A stretch of 5,528 nt of DNA from Gammaproteobacteria bacterium (GCA_012800475.1 JAAZJF010000007.1:1-5528); one strand, 5' to 3'. Positions 1 to 5,528 are shown, counted from the stretch's first letter. Made by a program: numbers and translations. The notes: generated from the letters alone by a model not told the origin.

Positions 1-2
1 GC

Positions 3-134
3 GTCATTCTTGGTCATACCAAGTTGCAGCCTGTGAAACAAGAAGCATCGCCCTTTAAGGGCGGTGAGAAGTCACCTTCAAATAAACGACAGCCGATAGA
101 AAGTATGGTCGGCGTACCTATTAAAATACATTAA
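3..134 (+). CDS. Possible C-terminal end of a TnpB/OrfB-like protein (IS200/IS605 family), partial
   Basis: This frame is open from the left edge and stops with TAA at 132-134, giving 43 codons of which the 5' part lies outside the window. Its middle, LQPVKQEASPFKGGE, resembles the short 'VKQE' tails that often end TnpB (OrfB) proteins of IS200/IS605-type elements. The last 20 or so residues look like non-coding read-through past the element end. None of the TnpB catalytic residues (RuvC-like Asp/Glu, zinc-finger Cys) can be seen because only the tail is present, so activity cannot be judged. The neighbouring frame (from position 2) stops with TAA inside the hairpin at 46-66, and could be the true terminus if a frameshift exists upstream. 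TnpB is an RNA-guided nuclease associated with transposons; that role is family knowledge only. The identification rests on a short motif and is tentative. Confidence 0.4.
   Translation, partial: VILGHTKLQPVKQEASPFKGGEKSPSNKRQPIESMVGVPIKIH
46..77 (+). mobile_element. Possible IS200/IS605-type right-end hairpin (also the likely omega-RNA 3' scaffold)
   Basis: A near-perfect hairpin pairs 49-55 (CGCCCTT) with 57-63 (AAGGGCG). It is extended by C46-G66, A47-T65 and a T48-G64 wobble, and is followed by GAGAAGTCACC. Subterminal hairpins at the right end are the recognition structures of IS200/IS605 elements, which lack terminal inverted repeats and target duplications. In tnpB-bearing elements the same right-end sequence forms the 3' part of the guide (omega/re) RNA. 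The position, just at the end of a TnpB-like tail, fits that role. There is no T-tract after the stem, so it is not a standard intrinsic terminator. The exact right boundary (placed near 77) is a guess. The left end and any tnpA lie outside the window. Confidence 0.4.
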
Positions 135-184
135 CCACTGCAGCTGGCTGAGCCTGATACTGAAAACTGCTAGACGCGACAATA

Positions 185-198
185 CGCCCTCTAGGGCG
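185..198. repeat. Short GC-rich inverted repeat resembling the hairpin at 46-66
   Basis: CGCCCT at 185-190 pairs with AGGGCG at 193-198 around two bases (in practice 5 bp closing a 4-nt CTAG-like loop if the inner pair opens). The core and the TGAG that follows (200-203) match the hairpin at 46-66, which also has CGCCCT/AGGGCG arms followed by TGAG. No U-run follows on either strand, so an intrinsic terminator is not supported. It may be a decayed second copy of the transposon end, a small repeat family, or coincidence. Confidence 0.45.
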
Positions 199-210
199 CT
201 GAGTTTAATG

Positions 211-239
211 CTTTCATTTCCATCGTAACGCCTTACACT
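211..239 (+). promoter_or_regulatory. Weak candidate sigma70 promoter for hemH
   Basis: A -10-like TACACT (234-239, 4 of 6 matches to TATAAT) lies 17 bp downstream of CTTTCA (211-216, 3 of 6 to TTGACA). It sits about 36 bp before the hemH start and inside the only gap upstream of the gene. The match is poor and is chosen mainly by position. An 8-bp palindrome CACTAGTG (236-243) overlaps the -10 and could be an operator, but no known site is recognised. Confidence 0.2.
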
Positions 240-275
240 AGTGCACTTTGTTTTTTCAATTACTGGATATTTTTC

Positions 276-1295
276 ATGTCTGACCACGCTCTATTGCTCT
301 CGAACCTGGGTTCACCACGCTCAACGTCAGTTAGCGATGTTCGCAGCTACTTGAACCAGTTCTTGATGGACCCTTATGTTATTGATATTCCATGGCCATT
401 GCGCCGCCTATTGGTTGGTGTGATTTTAGCGGTGCGCCCAGCAAAATCAGCTGCTGCTTACGCTTCAATTTGGTGGCCTGAAGGCTCACCTTTAGTGGTG
501 ATCAGCGAGCGACTCACTGATGCCGTACGTCCCCTGTGGAAACATGGCCCAACCACTTTAGCCATGCGTTACGGCGAGCCATCCATTAGCACACGCTTAT
601 TAGAGCTGGCTAAGCAAGGTATCAAAACCGTTACCTTTGCTCCGCTGTATCCGCAATTTGCCGACAGCACCACGACCACAGCCATTGAAGAAGCAAAAAA
701 GTGTATTAAAAAGCACAACTTGTCGCTGCAGCTCAATATTGTGAAACCTTTTTATGCCGATCCCATTTACATCAAAGCTTTAGCACAGAGTGCCGAGTCT
801 GAATTACAAAAAGATTTTGATCACTTGCTGCTCAGCTTCCACGGTTTACCTGAAAGCCATTTGAAGAAGCTGGACCCAACGGGTTCGCATTGCTTAAAAG
901 ATAAATCATGCTGTGAAACCGCCAGCCAAGCCGTGCTCGATACCTGTTATCGCGCTCAATGCATGCGCAGTGCTGAGTTGTTTGCACAGGCAGCGGGCCT
1001 CAAACCTGAACAGTGGTCGGTTGCCTTCCAGTCGCGTTTAGGTAAGAACAAATGGATCGAACCTTACACCGATGCCACCTTAGAAGAGCTGGCTGCGCGT
1101 GGTGTGAAAAAACTGCTGGTCATGTCGCCCGCTTTTGTTGCTGATTGTATCGAAACTCTTGAAGAGCTTGGCATCGAAGGTCGCGAAGATTTCATTGCCG
1201 CTGGCGGCGAAGAGCTGGTGCTCATTCCTTGCTTAAACGCTCAAGAACACTGGGCACACGCCTTGACGCAGATCTGTGAGAACACCACAGCTTAA
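276..1295 (+). CDS. hemH: Ferrochelatase (protoporphyrin/coproporphyrin ferrochelatase), HemH
   Basis: The 339-residue product inserts Fe2+ into protoporphyrin IX, the terminal step of protoheme synthesis, at the cytoplasmic face of the inner membrane. Family hallmarks are visible: the N-terminal LLSNLGSP (7-14), YLNQFLMDP (25-33), YPQFADSTTT (125-134), the LSFHGLP block with the metal-binding/catalytic His189, FQSRLGKNKWIEPYT (251-265), and SPAFVADCIETLEE (284-297) carrying the conserved Glu293. Length is normal for the family. The ATG start is supported by GGA at 265-267, 8 nt upstream, and by the MSDHALLLSNLGSP beginning typical of Pseudomonas-type enzymes. Five cysteines lie between residues 206 and 229 (Cys206, 212, 213, 224, 229), right after the catalytic-His segment. 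They suggest the subclass with an internally ligated [2Fe-2S] cluster, though this is inferred. No co-directional gene is close on either side, so it is probably transcribed alone. Confidence 0.97.
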   Translation: MSDHALLLSNLGSPRSTSVSDVRSYLNQFLMDPYVIDIPWPLRRLLVGVILAVRPAKSAAAYASIWWPEGSPLVVISERLTDAVRPLWKHGPTTLAMRYGEPSISTRLLELAKQGIKTVTFAPLYPQFADSTTTTAIEEAKKCIKKHNLSLQLNIVKPFYADPIYIKALAQSAESELQKDFDHLLLSFHGLPESHLKKLDPTGSHCLKDKSCCETASQAVLDTCYRAQCMRSAELFAQAAGLKPEQWSVAFQSRLGKNKWIEPYTDATLEELAARGVKKLLVMSPAFVADCIETLEELGIEGREDFIAAGGEELVLIPCLNAQEHWAHALTQICENTTA

Positions 1296-1319
1296 GGTTG
1301 CAATAAACAGATCCAACTC

Positions 1320-1350
1320 GTTCAGGTGGCTCATTTTTAGCCGCCTGAAC
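1320..1350 (+). terminator. Hairpin after hemH, possible (atypical) transcription end
   Basis: A 12-bp stem pairs 1320-1331 with 1339-1350 around a 7-nt loop (CATTTTT). The only non-Watson-Crick pair is T1327/G1343, which would be a G-U pair in the plus-strand RNA but an A/C mismatch in a minus-strand RNA, so a role in the hemH transcript is favoured. It starts 24 bp after the hemH stop. The bases that follow (TTAACAAATAAAC) are not a U-tract, so classic intrinsic termination is doubtful. It may instead protect the mRNA 3' end or act with Rho. A 9-bp direct repeat AATAAACAG flanks it (1302-1310 and 1357-1365). Confidence 0.5.
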
Positions 1351-1381
1351 TTAACAAATAAACAGTCGACCTTTTTAGCTC

Positions 1382-1410
1382 TTCCCGCTTTGCATTTACA
1401 GCGCTATCCT
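1382..1410 (+). promoter_or_regulatory. Weak candidate promoter for the ybeZ-ybeY-ybeX-lnt operon
   Basis: TATCCT at 1405-1410 matches 4 of 6 bases of the -10 consensus and lies 17 bp after TTCCCG (1382-1387, 3 of 6 of the -35 consensus), about 37 bp before the ybeZ start. It is the best placed candidate in the 152-bp gap. In E. coli the homologous operon is heat-inducible through sigma32, but I see no convincing CTTGAAA/CCCCAT-type site here. Confidence 0.25.
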
Positions 1411-1447
1411 AGGCCACTCATTTGTTAAATAGGCATCTTTAAAGTCC

Positions 1448-2449
1448 TTGAACACATCAACTGATATACAACGTTTTACTCTTGATTCGTTTGAAGCGGC
1501 GCGCTTTGCAAATCTGTGCGGCCAATATGACGAGCATCTGCGTTTAATCGAGCAACGATTAAATATCACTATCCGCAACCGTGGCGAGCAGTTTGAATTG
1601 CTGGGTCATCGCGAACAAACTCGTGCTGCTGAACAATTGATTCGCCGCTTGTATCGCGAAACCAAGAACGCAGACTTAACTCCAGATACCGTGCACCTCT
1701 TTTTACAAGAATCGAGCATGCAAGAACTGACCAGCCCATCGAGCACACCGACGCACTCTGTTGCGCTGCGTACCCGTAAAGGCGCCATTCGTCCACGCGG
1801 TGAAAATCAGCAAAATTACGTTAAATCCATCCTTGATCACGATATTAATTTTGGTATTGGCCCAGCTGGAACCGGTAAAACCTATTTAGCCGTGGCTTGT
1901 GCTGTGGATGCGCTAGAACGTGAATTAGTCCAGCGGATTTTACTTGTGCGCCCGGCTGTTGAAGCTGGCGAAAAGCTTGGGTTTTTACCGGGCGATTTAT
2001 CACAAAAAATCGATCCGTATTTGCGCCCACTTTATGATGCGCTGTACGAAATGCTCGGTGTTGAACACGTCACGCGTTTAATTGAAAAACAAGTGATTGA
2101 AGTGGCTCCGCTGGCCTATATGCGTGGCCGCACCTTGAGCAATAGCTTTATTATTTTGGATGAAAGCCAAAACACCACAGTTGAACAAATGAAAATGTTC
2201 TTAACACGCATTGGTTTTGGCTCAACAGCGGTTATTACTGGCGATATCACCCAAGTTGACCTGCCACGCGGTACAGCTTCTGGGCTAATTGATGTCATTA
2301 ACATCTTGCAAGATGTTCCCGGTATCGGCTTTACCTTCTTTAAATCAGCTGACGTTGTCCGCCATCCACTGGTGCAACGCATCGTAGACGCTTATGAAAG
2401 TCATAGCTCAACCAAATCAAATGATCCTGCTAGAGAGCCACGTCCTTGA
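1448..2449 (+). CDS. ybeZ: PhoH-like ATPase YbeZ
   Basis: The 333-residue cytoplasmic P-loop NTPase of the PhoH family is the usual partner of YbeY in rRNA/RNA metabolism. Visible features are an N-terminal KH-like segment (about 8-75), Walker A GPAGTGKT (138-145), the family block LVRPAVEAGEKLGFLPGD (166-183), Walker B FIILDESQN (234-242), ITGDITQ (263-269) and ADVVRHPLVQ (301-310) with a candidate arginine finger Arg305. The TTG start is chosen because an in-frame TAG lies at 1430-1432, no ATG or GTG intervenes, and MNTSTDIQRFTLDSFEAARFAN matches the expected N-terminus. No strong Shine-Dalgarno is present (AAAG at 1441-1444 is too close, AGG at 1431-1433 is too far), so initiation may be weak. 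It is first in the operon, and its TGA overlaps the ybeY start by 4 bp. The C-terminal 15 or so residues are polar and probably disordered. Confidence 0.96.
   Translation: MNTSTDIQRFTLDSFEAARFANLCGQYDEHLRLIEQRLNITIRNRGEQFELLGHREQTRAAEQLIRRLYRETKNADLTPDTVHLFLQESSMQELTSPSSTPTHSVALRTRKGAIRPRGENQQNYVKSILDHDINFGIGPAGTGKTYLAVACAVDALERELVQRILLVRPAVEAGEKLGFLPGDLSQKIDPYLRPLYDALYEMLGVEHVTRLIEKQVIEVAPLAYMRGRTLSNSFIILDESQNTTVEQMKMFLTRIGFGSTAVITGDITQVDLPRGTASGLIDVINILQDVPGIGFTFFKSADVVRHPLVQRIVDAYESHSSTKSNDPAREPRP
2432..2437 (+). promoter_or_regulatory. Ribosome binding site supporting the TTG start of ybeY
   Basis: AGAGAG lies 8 nt upstream of the TTG at 2446-2448, inside the last codons of ybeZ. This purine run at good spacing, plus the expected MIELDLQ N-terminus, supports the non-ATG start. 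There is no in-frame ATG until deep in the YbeY domain. Confidence 0.5.
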
Positions 2450-2925
2450 TAGAACTTGATCTACAAATTGCCAGTTCTGCCACTGCTTTACCTAGCCATG
2501 CCGATTTTTTAACATGGTGCGGCTTAGCTTTACGCCAACGTACAGCGCCATCCGAACTGACAATCCGGTTAGTCGATAGCGCTGAAGGCCTAGAGCTTAA
2601 CTCAACCTGGCGCGGTAAAGATTACCCCACGAATGTGCTGTCCTTCCCTGCTGATATCCCTGAGGGCTTATTGGATATTGCGCTGCTGGGCGACTTAGTG
2701 ATTTGCGTGCCTGTGGTTGAACAAGAAGCCGCAGAGCAAGGCAAAACACTGACGGCACACTGGGCACATTTAGTGATACATGGCTGCTTGCATTTATTGG
2801 GCTATGATCATATTGATGATGCCGAAGCAGAAGAAATGGAAGCATTAGAGCGCCAATTGTTGGCTGAAATAGGCCACCCTGACCCTTACCGCGACAACCA
2901 AGAGACGGATTTAATACCATCATGA
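2446..2925 (+). CDS. ybeY: Endoribonuclease / rRNA maturation factor YbeY
   Basis: The 159-residue metalloprotein of the UPF0054 family is a single-strand endoribonuclease needed for 16S rRNA 3'-end maturation and late 70S quality control. The zinc site H-x3-H-x5-H is intact: His112, His116 and His122 in HGCLHLLGYDH. The conserved upstream segment WRGKDYPTNVLSFP (55-68), with Arg56 as the likely counterpart of the essential arginine, and LLGDLVIC (80-87) are also present. Length is typical. The TTG start overlaps the ybeZ stop as TTGA (2446-2449), and the end overlaps the next gene as ATGA (2922-2925), so translation is likely coupled on both sides. The C-terminal tail after HPDPY (144-148) is acidic and polar, as in Pseudomonas-type homologues. 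No oddities are seen in the catalytic core. Confidence 0.97.
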   Translation: MIELDLQIASSATALPSHADFLTWCGLALRQRTAPSELTIRLVDSAEGLELNSTWRGKDYPTNVLSFPADIPEGLLDIALLGDLVICVPVVEQEAAEQGKTLTAHWAHLVIHGCLHLLGYDHIDDAEAEEMEALERQLLAEIGHPDPYRDNQETDLIPS

Positions 2926-3782
2926 GTGAAGATAATTCTAGCAGTGGGCATAAGTCATGGCTGGACAAGCTGACCCACGCTTTTGCCCAAGAGCCTAAAA
3001 CACGCCAAGAATTGTTCGAACTGCTGCGCGAAGCCAATCGCAATAAGCTACTCGATAATGATGCACTTGCCATTGTCGAAGGCGCGATTCAAATTGCCGA
3101 CCTGCAAGTTCGCGATATTATGATTCCGCGCTCACAAATGATCAGTATTAAAGCCTGCCAATCACCTGAAGAATTTTTACCGGCCATTATTGATGCCGCA
3201 CATTCGCGCTATCCTGTGATTGGTGAAAACAATGACGAAGTGCTGGGTATTTTACTCGCCAAAGATCTACTGCCACTGATTCTGAAAAAAGAAGACAACT
3301 TTGATCTGCGCAGTTTATTGCGTCCTTGCAACTTTGTACCCGAATCGAAACGACTCAACGTACTACTCAAAGAGTTTCGCGCTAACCATAACCATATGGC
3401 GGTAGTCATTGATGAGTACGGTGGCGTAGCAGGTTTGGTCACCATTGAGGACGTGCTGGAACAAATCGTTGGCGATATTGAAGACGAGCATGATGTAGAA
3501 GAAGACAGCTACATCCGTACACTGCCAACCGGCGATTTTATTGTCAAAGCCTTAACTCCAGTGGATGACTTTAATGACTTCTTCAATAGCGGCTTTTCTG
3601 AAGATGAATTCGATACTATAGGTGGCGTTGTCATGAGTGCATTCGGGCATTTACCTAAACGCAATGAAACAATTGAAATCGATCGCATGCGCTTTCGTGT
3701 ACTCAACTCAGACAGCCGTCGCTTACATTTACTGCGCATTACGCCGTTAGATAAAGACACCAAGCGCGCTCATTCATCATAG
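2922..3782 (+). CDS. ybeX: CBS-domain protein YbeX/CorC (HlyC/CorC family, Mg/Co efflux or ribosome-associated)
   Basis: The 286-residue soluble protein has two CBS repeats (about 66-123 and 132-187), including VRDIMIPRSQM (63-73) and DEYGGVAGLVTIEDVLEQIV (164-183). A C-terminal CorC/HlyC transporter-associated domain (about 203-278) carries DFNDFF (216-221) and DTIGGVVM (231-238). There is no DUF21 membrane domain, so this is the short cytosolic form, unlike YfjD/CorB-type proteins. An acidic stretch EDEHDVEED (187-195) links the CBS pair to the C-terminal domain. Homologues were named CorC from Salmonella cobalt-resistance work, and E. coli YbeX has been tied to ribosome metabolism; which role applies here cannot be told. 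The ATG start overlaps the ybeY stop by 4 bp. The gene ends 33 bp before lnt. Confidence 0.95.
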   Translation: MSEDNSSSGHKSWLDKLTHAFAQEPKTRQELFELLREANRNKLLDNDALAIVEGAIQIADLQVRDIMIPRSQMISIKACQSPEEFLPAIIDAAHSRYPVIGENNDEVLGILLAKDLLPLILKKEDNFDLRSLLRPCNFVPESKRLNVLLKEFRANHNHMAVVIDEYGGVAGLVTIEDVLEQIVGDIEDEHDVEEDSYIRTLPTGDFIVKALTPVDDFNDFFNSGFSEDEFDTIGGVVMSAFGHLPKRNETIEIDRMRFRVLNSDSRRLHLLRITPLDKDTKRAHSS

Positions 3783-3815
3783 TCCTGCGCTGACTGACCT
3801 TAGGAATAAATACCC

Positions 3816-5336
3816 ATGCACTGGCTCACTCGCAGCGGTTGGATCAGCAATAGCCTGAGTCTAGTCGCTGGTGCTTTGATCACATTAACTTTATCGCCCT
3901 TTAATCTGTGGCCTTTGGTTTTTGTATCCTGCATGGTGTTATTTATCAGCTTAAGCCAACTCAGCCCGCGCCAAGCCGCTGTACGTAGCTGGTATTTTGG
4001 CTTTGGTATGTTTGCCAGTGGCACCAGCTGGGTGTATGTCAGTATTCATGATTATGGCGCTGCACCTGTGCCTTTAGCCGCGCTGCTGACTGTAGTTTTT
4101 GTTGCAGGTTTAGCCTTATTTCTCGCGTTATTGGGTTGGCTGTGGGCACGTTTTTTACGCCACGACACCTATTCAATCAGTAATGCTCTAGCCTTTGCTG
4201 CACTCTGGGTCGCCATTGAAGCCTTTCGCGGTTGGTTCCTCACGGGCTTTCCATGGCTGTATATTGGCTACAGCCAACTCAATGGCCCTCTTGCTGGATT
4301 GGCACCTTTAGGCGGTGTCTGGCTGATCTCCTTTGTTTTAGCGCTGAGCAGTGCTTTGCTACTCACTGTGTGCTGTAACAGGGATTGGCGCGCGCGGATC
4401 GGTGCTGCATGTATTGTGCTGTCACTCTGGAGCTTAGGTTTCGCTCTACAGTCCTATCAATGGACACAGGCTTCAGGTGAGCCCCTGAGCGTGACAGCCA
4501 TCCAAGGTAATATCGAACAAAACCTAAAATGGGATCCTGCACAAATTGAAGCGCAACTCTCGTTGTATCAATCGCTGACACTCAACACTCCACCCAGCGA
4601 TTTAGTGATCTGGCCCGAAACAGCCGTTCCGGTATTAAAAGAGCAAGCGCAAGGCTACCTCGATAGCATGGATCGTATTATCAGCCGCCAGGACTCTGCT
4701 TTAATCACAGGCTTACCCTTACGTCAAAATGATCAGCACGGCGACCTACGTTATTACAATGCGATTACCACGCTGGGTGACAGCGACGGCGAATATCGCA
4801 AACAAAAGCTGGTGCCATTTGGGGAATACGTCCCCTTGCAAGATCTATTGCGTGGTGTAATCGCCTTCTTTGACCTGCCGATGTCAGACTTTGCCCGCGG
4901 CCCAAGCCAACAGGCACCTTTACAGGCCAAGGGCTATAAAATAGCACCCTACATCTGTTACGAAGTGGTCTACCCTGAGTTTGCTACGCAACTGGCAGCG
5001 CAAAGCGATATTTTATTAACCATCAGTAACGACACTTGGTTTGGCACTTCAATTGGCCCGATGCAACATTTGCAAATGGCACAAATGCGCGCCTTAGAAG
5101 CCGGCCGCTGGATGATTCGCGCAACCAATAACGGTGTCAGCGCATTGATTGATCCACGTGGACAAATCAGTGTGACAGTGCCGCAATTTGAGCAAGCGGT
5201 CTTGCGTGGCTCAGTGGTACCCATGCAAGGATTAACGCCCTATCTACGCTGGCAATCATGGCCACTGATTCTACTCTGCGCTTTATGCTTAATCCCTGCT
5301 GTACTGCAGCGCAGGTTGTATGTTCATGGCGTCTGA
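3816..5336 (+). CDS. lnt: Apolipoprotein N-acyltransferase Lnt
   Basis: This 506-residue inner-membrane enzyme adds the third acyl chain, from phospholipid, to the N-terminal cysteine of diacylated apolipoproteins, completing lipoprotein maturation before Lol sorting. The N-terminal half has about seven hydrophobic segments (roughly 11-27, 31-46, 57-76, 86-110, 122-138, 165-187, 193-211), and a last one lies at about 479-497. Between them sits a periplasmic nitrilase-like domain (about 224-470). The Glu-Lys-Cys triad is complete: Glu268 in VIWPETAVP, Lys331 in YRKQKLVPFGEY and Cys381 in PYICYEVVYPE. Glu337 and the Cys-Tyr-Glu (381-383) pocket residues are also conserved. AGGA at 3802-3805 is 10 nt before the ATG, so lnt has its own initiation site but no visible promoter in the 33-bp gap. 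The 3' end overlaps the convergent transporter gene by 13 bp. Confidence 0.97.
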   Translation: MHWLTRSGWISNSLSLVAGALITLTLSPFNLWPLVFVSCMVLFISLSQLSPRQAAVRSWYFGFGMFASGTSWVYVSIHDYGAAPVPLAALLTVVFVAGLALFLALLGWLWARFLRHDTYSISNALAFAALWVAIEAFRGWFLTGFPWLYIGYSQLNGPLAGLAPLGGVWLISFVLALSSALLLTVCCNRDWRARIGAACIVLSLWSLGFALQSYQWTQASGEPLSVTAIQGNIEQNLKWDPAQIEAQLSLYQSLTLNTPPSDLVIWPETAVPVLKEQAQGYLDSMDRIISRQDSALITGLPLRQNDQHGDLRYYNAITTLGDSDGEYRKQKLVPFGEYVPLQDLLRGVIAFFDLPMSDFARGPSQQAPLQAKGYKIAPYICYEVVYPEFATQLAAQSDILLTISNDTWFGTSIGPMQHLQMAQMRALEAGRWMIRATNNGVSALIDPRGQISVTVPQFEQAVLRGSVVPMQGLTPYLRWQSWPLILLCALCLIPAVLQRRLYVHGV

Positions 5337-5528
5337 AACCAAGTAGGAACATGGCGCGCACTGATCCCTAAAAATGCAGCGCGTAGGGCCATAAACAACA
5401 AAAAGGCGATCCACAAACCATGATTACCTAAATCATGCAGTAACCACGCAACCGGAGCGCACACCGCAACAGCTAACAACATCGAGTTGCGCATTTCCCT
5501 TGCTCGGGTTGCACCGATAAATAAACCA
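5324..5528 (-). CDS. C-terminal end of a probable MATE-family (DinF-like) efflux transporter, partial
   Basis: Read on the minus strand, the frame is open from the right window edge to TGA at 5326-5324, giving 67 residues; the start lies outside the window. It holds ATRAREMRNSMLLAVAV, a hydrophobic stretch ending in WLLHDLGNHGLW, then AFLLFMALRAAFLGI and a short polar tail ending in TWFQTP. The REMRNS...GNHGLW...FMALR pattern is what I expect at the end of DinF/NorM-type MATE proteins, whose last two helices have this layout. MATE proteins are Na+- or H+-coupled multidrug exporters of the inner membrane; the substrate here is unknown. The gene is convergent with lnt and overlaps its 3' end by 13 bp. 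The family call rests on remembered similarity of one third or less of a helix bundle, so another polytopic transporter is not excluded. Confidence 0.7.
   Translation of the reverse strand, partial: GLFIGATRAREMRNSMLLAVAVCAPVAWLLHDLGNHGLWIAFLLFMALRAAFLGISARHVPTWFQTP

Noticed and set aside
78..287. 69-codon minus-strand frame upstream of hemH
   Set aside because: No recognisable domain or clear ribosome site. It would overlap the hemH start and leader, and the composition looks non-coding.
1395..1423. TTTACA as a -35 box for ybeZ
   Set aside because: The hexamer is good, but nothing resembling a -10 box lies 16-18 bp downstream (TCATTT at best).
2597..3073. Long 158-codon minus-strand open frame opposite ybeY and ybeX
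   Set aside because: It lies wholly antisense to two well-recognised genes, is Ser/Leu-rich as expected of a shadow frame, and has no recognisable domain.
5294..5317. Imperfect hairpin near the end of lnt (CCTG-CTG against CAGCGCAGG)
   Set aside because: It has a bulged stem inside coding sequence with no following U-run on either strand, so it is not a credible terminator.
5167..5361. 64-codon minus-strand frame beginning MRAMFLLGFRRHEH
   Set aside because: It is out of frame with the transporter-like reading that continues to the right edge, and mostly lies antisense to lnt.
1..5528. CRISPR array, tRNA, riboswitch or new defence system
   Set aside because: No spaced repeats, cloverleaf, or conserved aptamer-like leader was found. 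Apart from the left edge, nearly all the sequence is explained by known housekeeping genes.

Overview
The window reads as an ordinary chromosomal segment of a gammaproteobacterium. The proteins look most like those of the Pseudomonas group, judged from remembered sequence style for HemH, YbeZ, YbeY and Lnt and not from a search. Base composition looks balanced to slightly AT-rich, lower in GC than typical Pseudomonas. A low-GC Pseudomonadaceae or related lineage is plausible, but the genus cannot be fixed from this window.

Layout: (1) Positions 1-275 hold a probable 3' remnant of an IS200/IS605-type element (the end of a TnpB-like frame plus a strong GC hairpin). A second, similar hairpin lies near 190, followed by the hemH leader. 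(2) hemH (276-1295, +) encodes ferrochelatase, the last step of protoheme synthesis, with an internal cysteine cluster that suggests an iron-sulfur-bearing subclass. (3) A 152-bp intergenic gap contains a 12-bp-stem hairpin after hemH and, at low confidence, a promoter for the next operon. (4) A four-gene same-strand block follows: ybeZ (PhoH-like ATPase), ybeY (endoribonuclease/rRNA maturation factor), ybeX/corC (CBS-domain protein) and lnt (apolipoprotein N-acyltransferase). The first three are joined by 4-bp stop/start overlaps, and lnt follows after 33 bp with its own Shine-Dalgarno. (5) At the right edge the C-terminal 67 codons of a probable MATE-family transporter enter on the minus strand and overlap the 3' end of lnt by 13 bp.

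Functionally, ybeZ-ybeY-ybeX-lnt is the widely conserved module linking RNA/ribosome maturation (YbeZ, YbeY), a Co/Mg-efflux or ribosome-associated CBS protein (YbeX) and lipoprotein maturation (Lnt). In many gammaproteobacteria miaB lies just upstream; here that position is taken by hemH. I found no CRISPR array, tRNA, rRNA, riboswitch or clearly new system. The points most worth a second look are the possible TnpB/omega-RNA remnant with its look-alike hairpin, the HemH cysteine cluster, the paired TTG start codons of ybeZ and ybeY, and the lnt/MATE tail-to-tail overlap.
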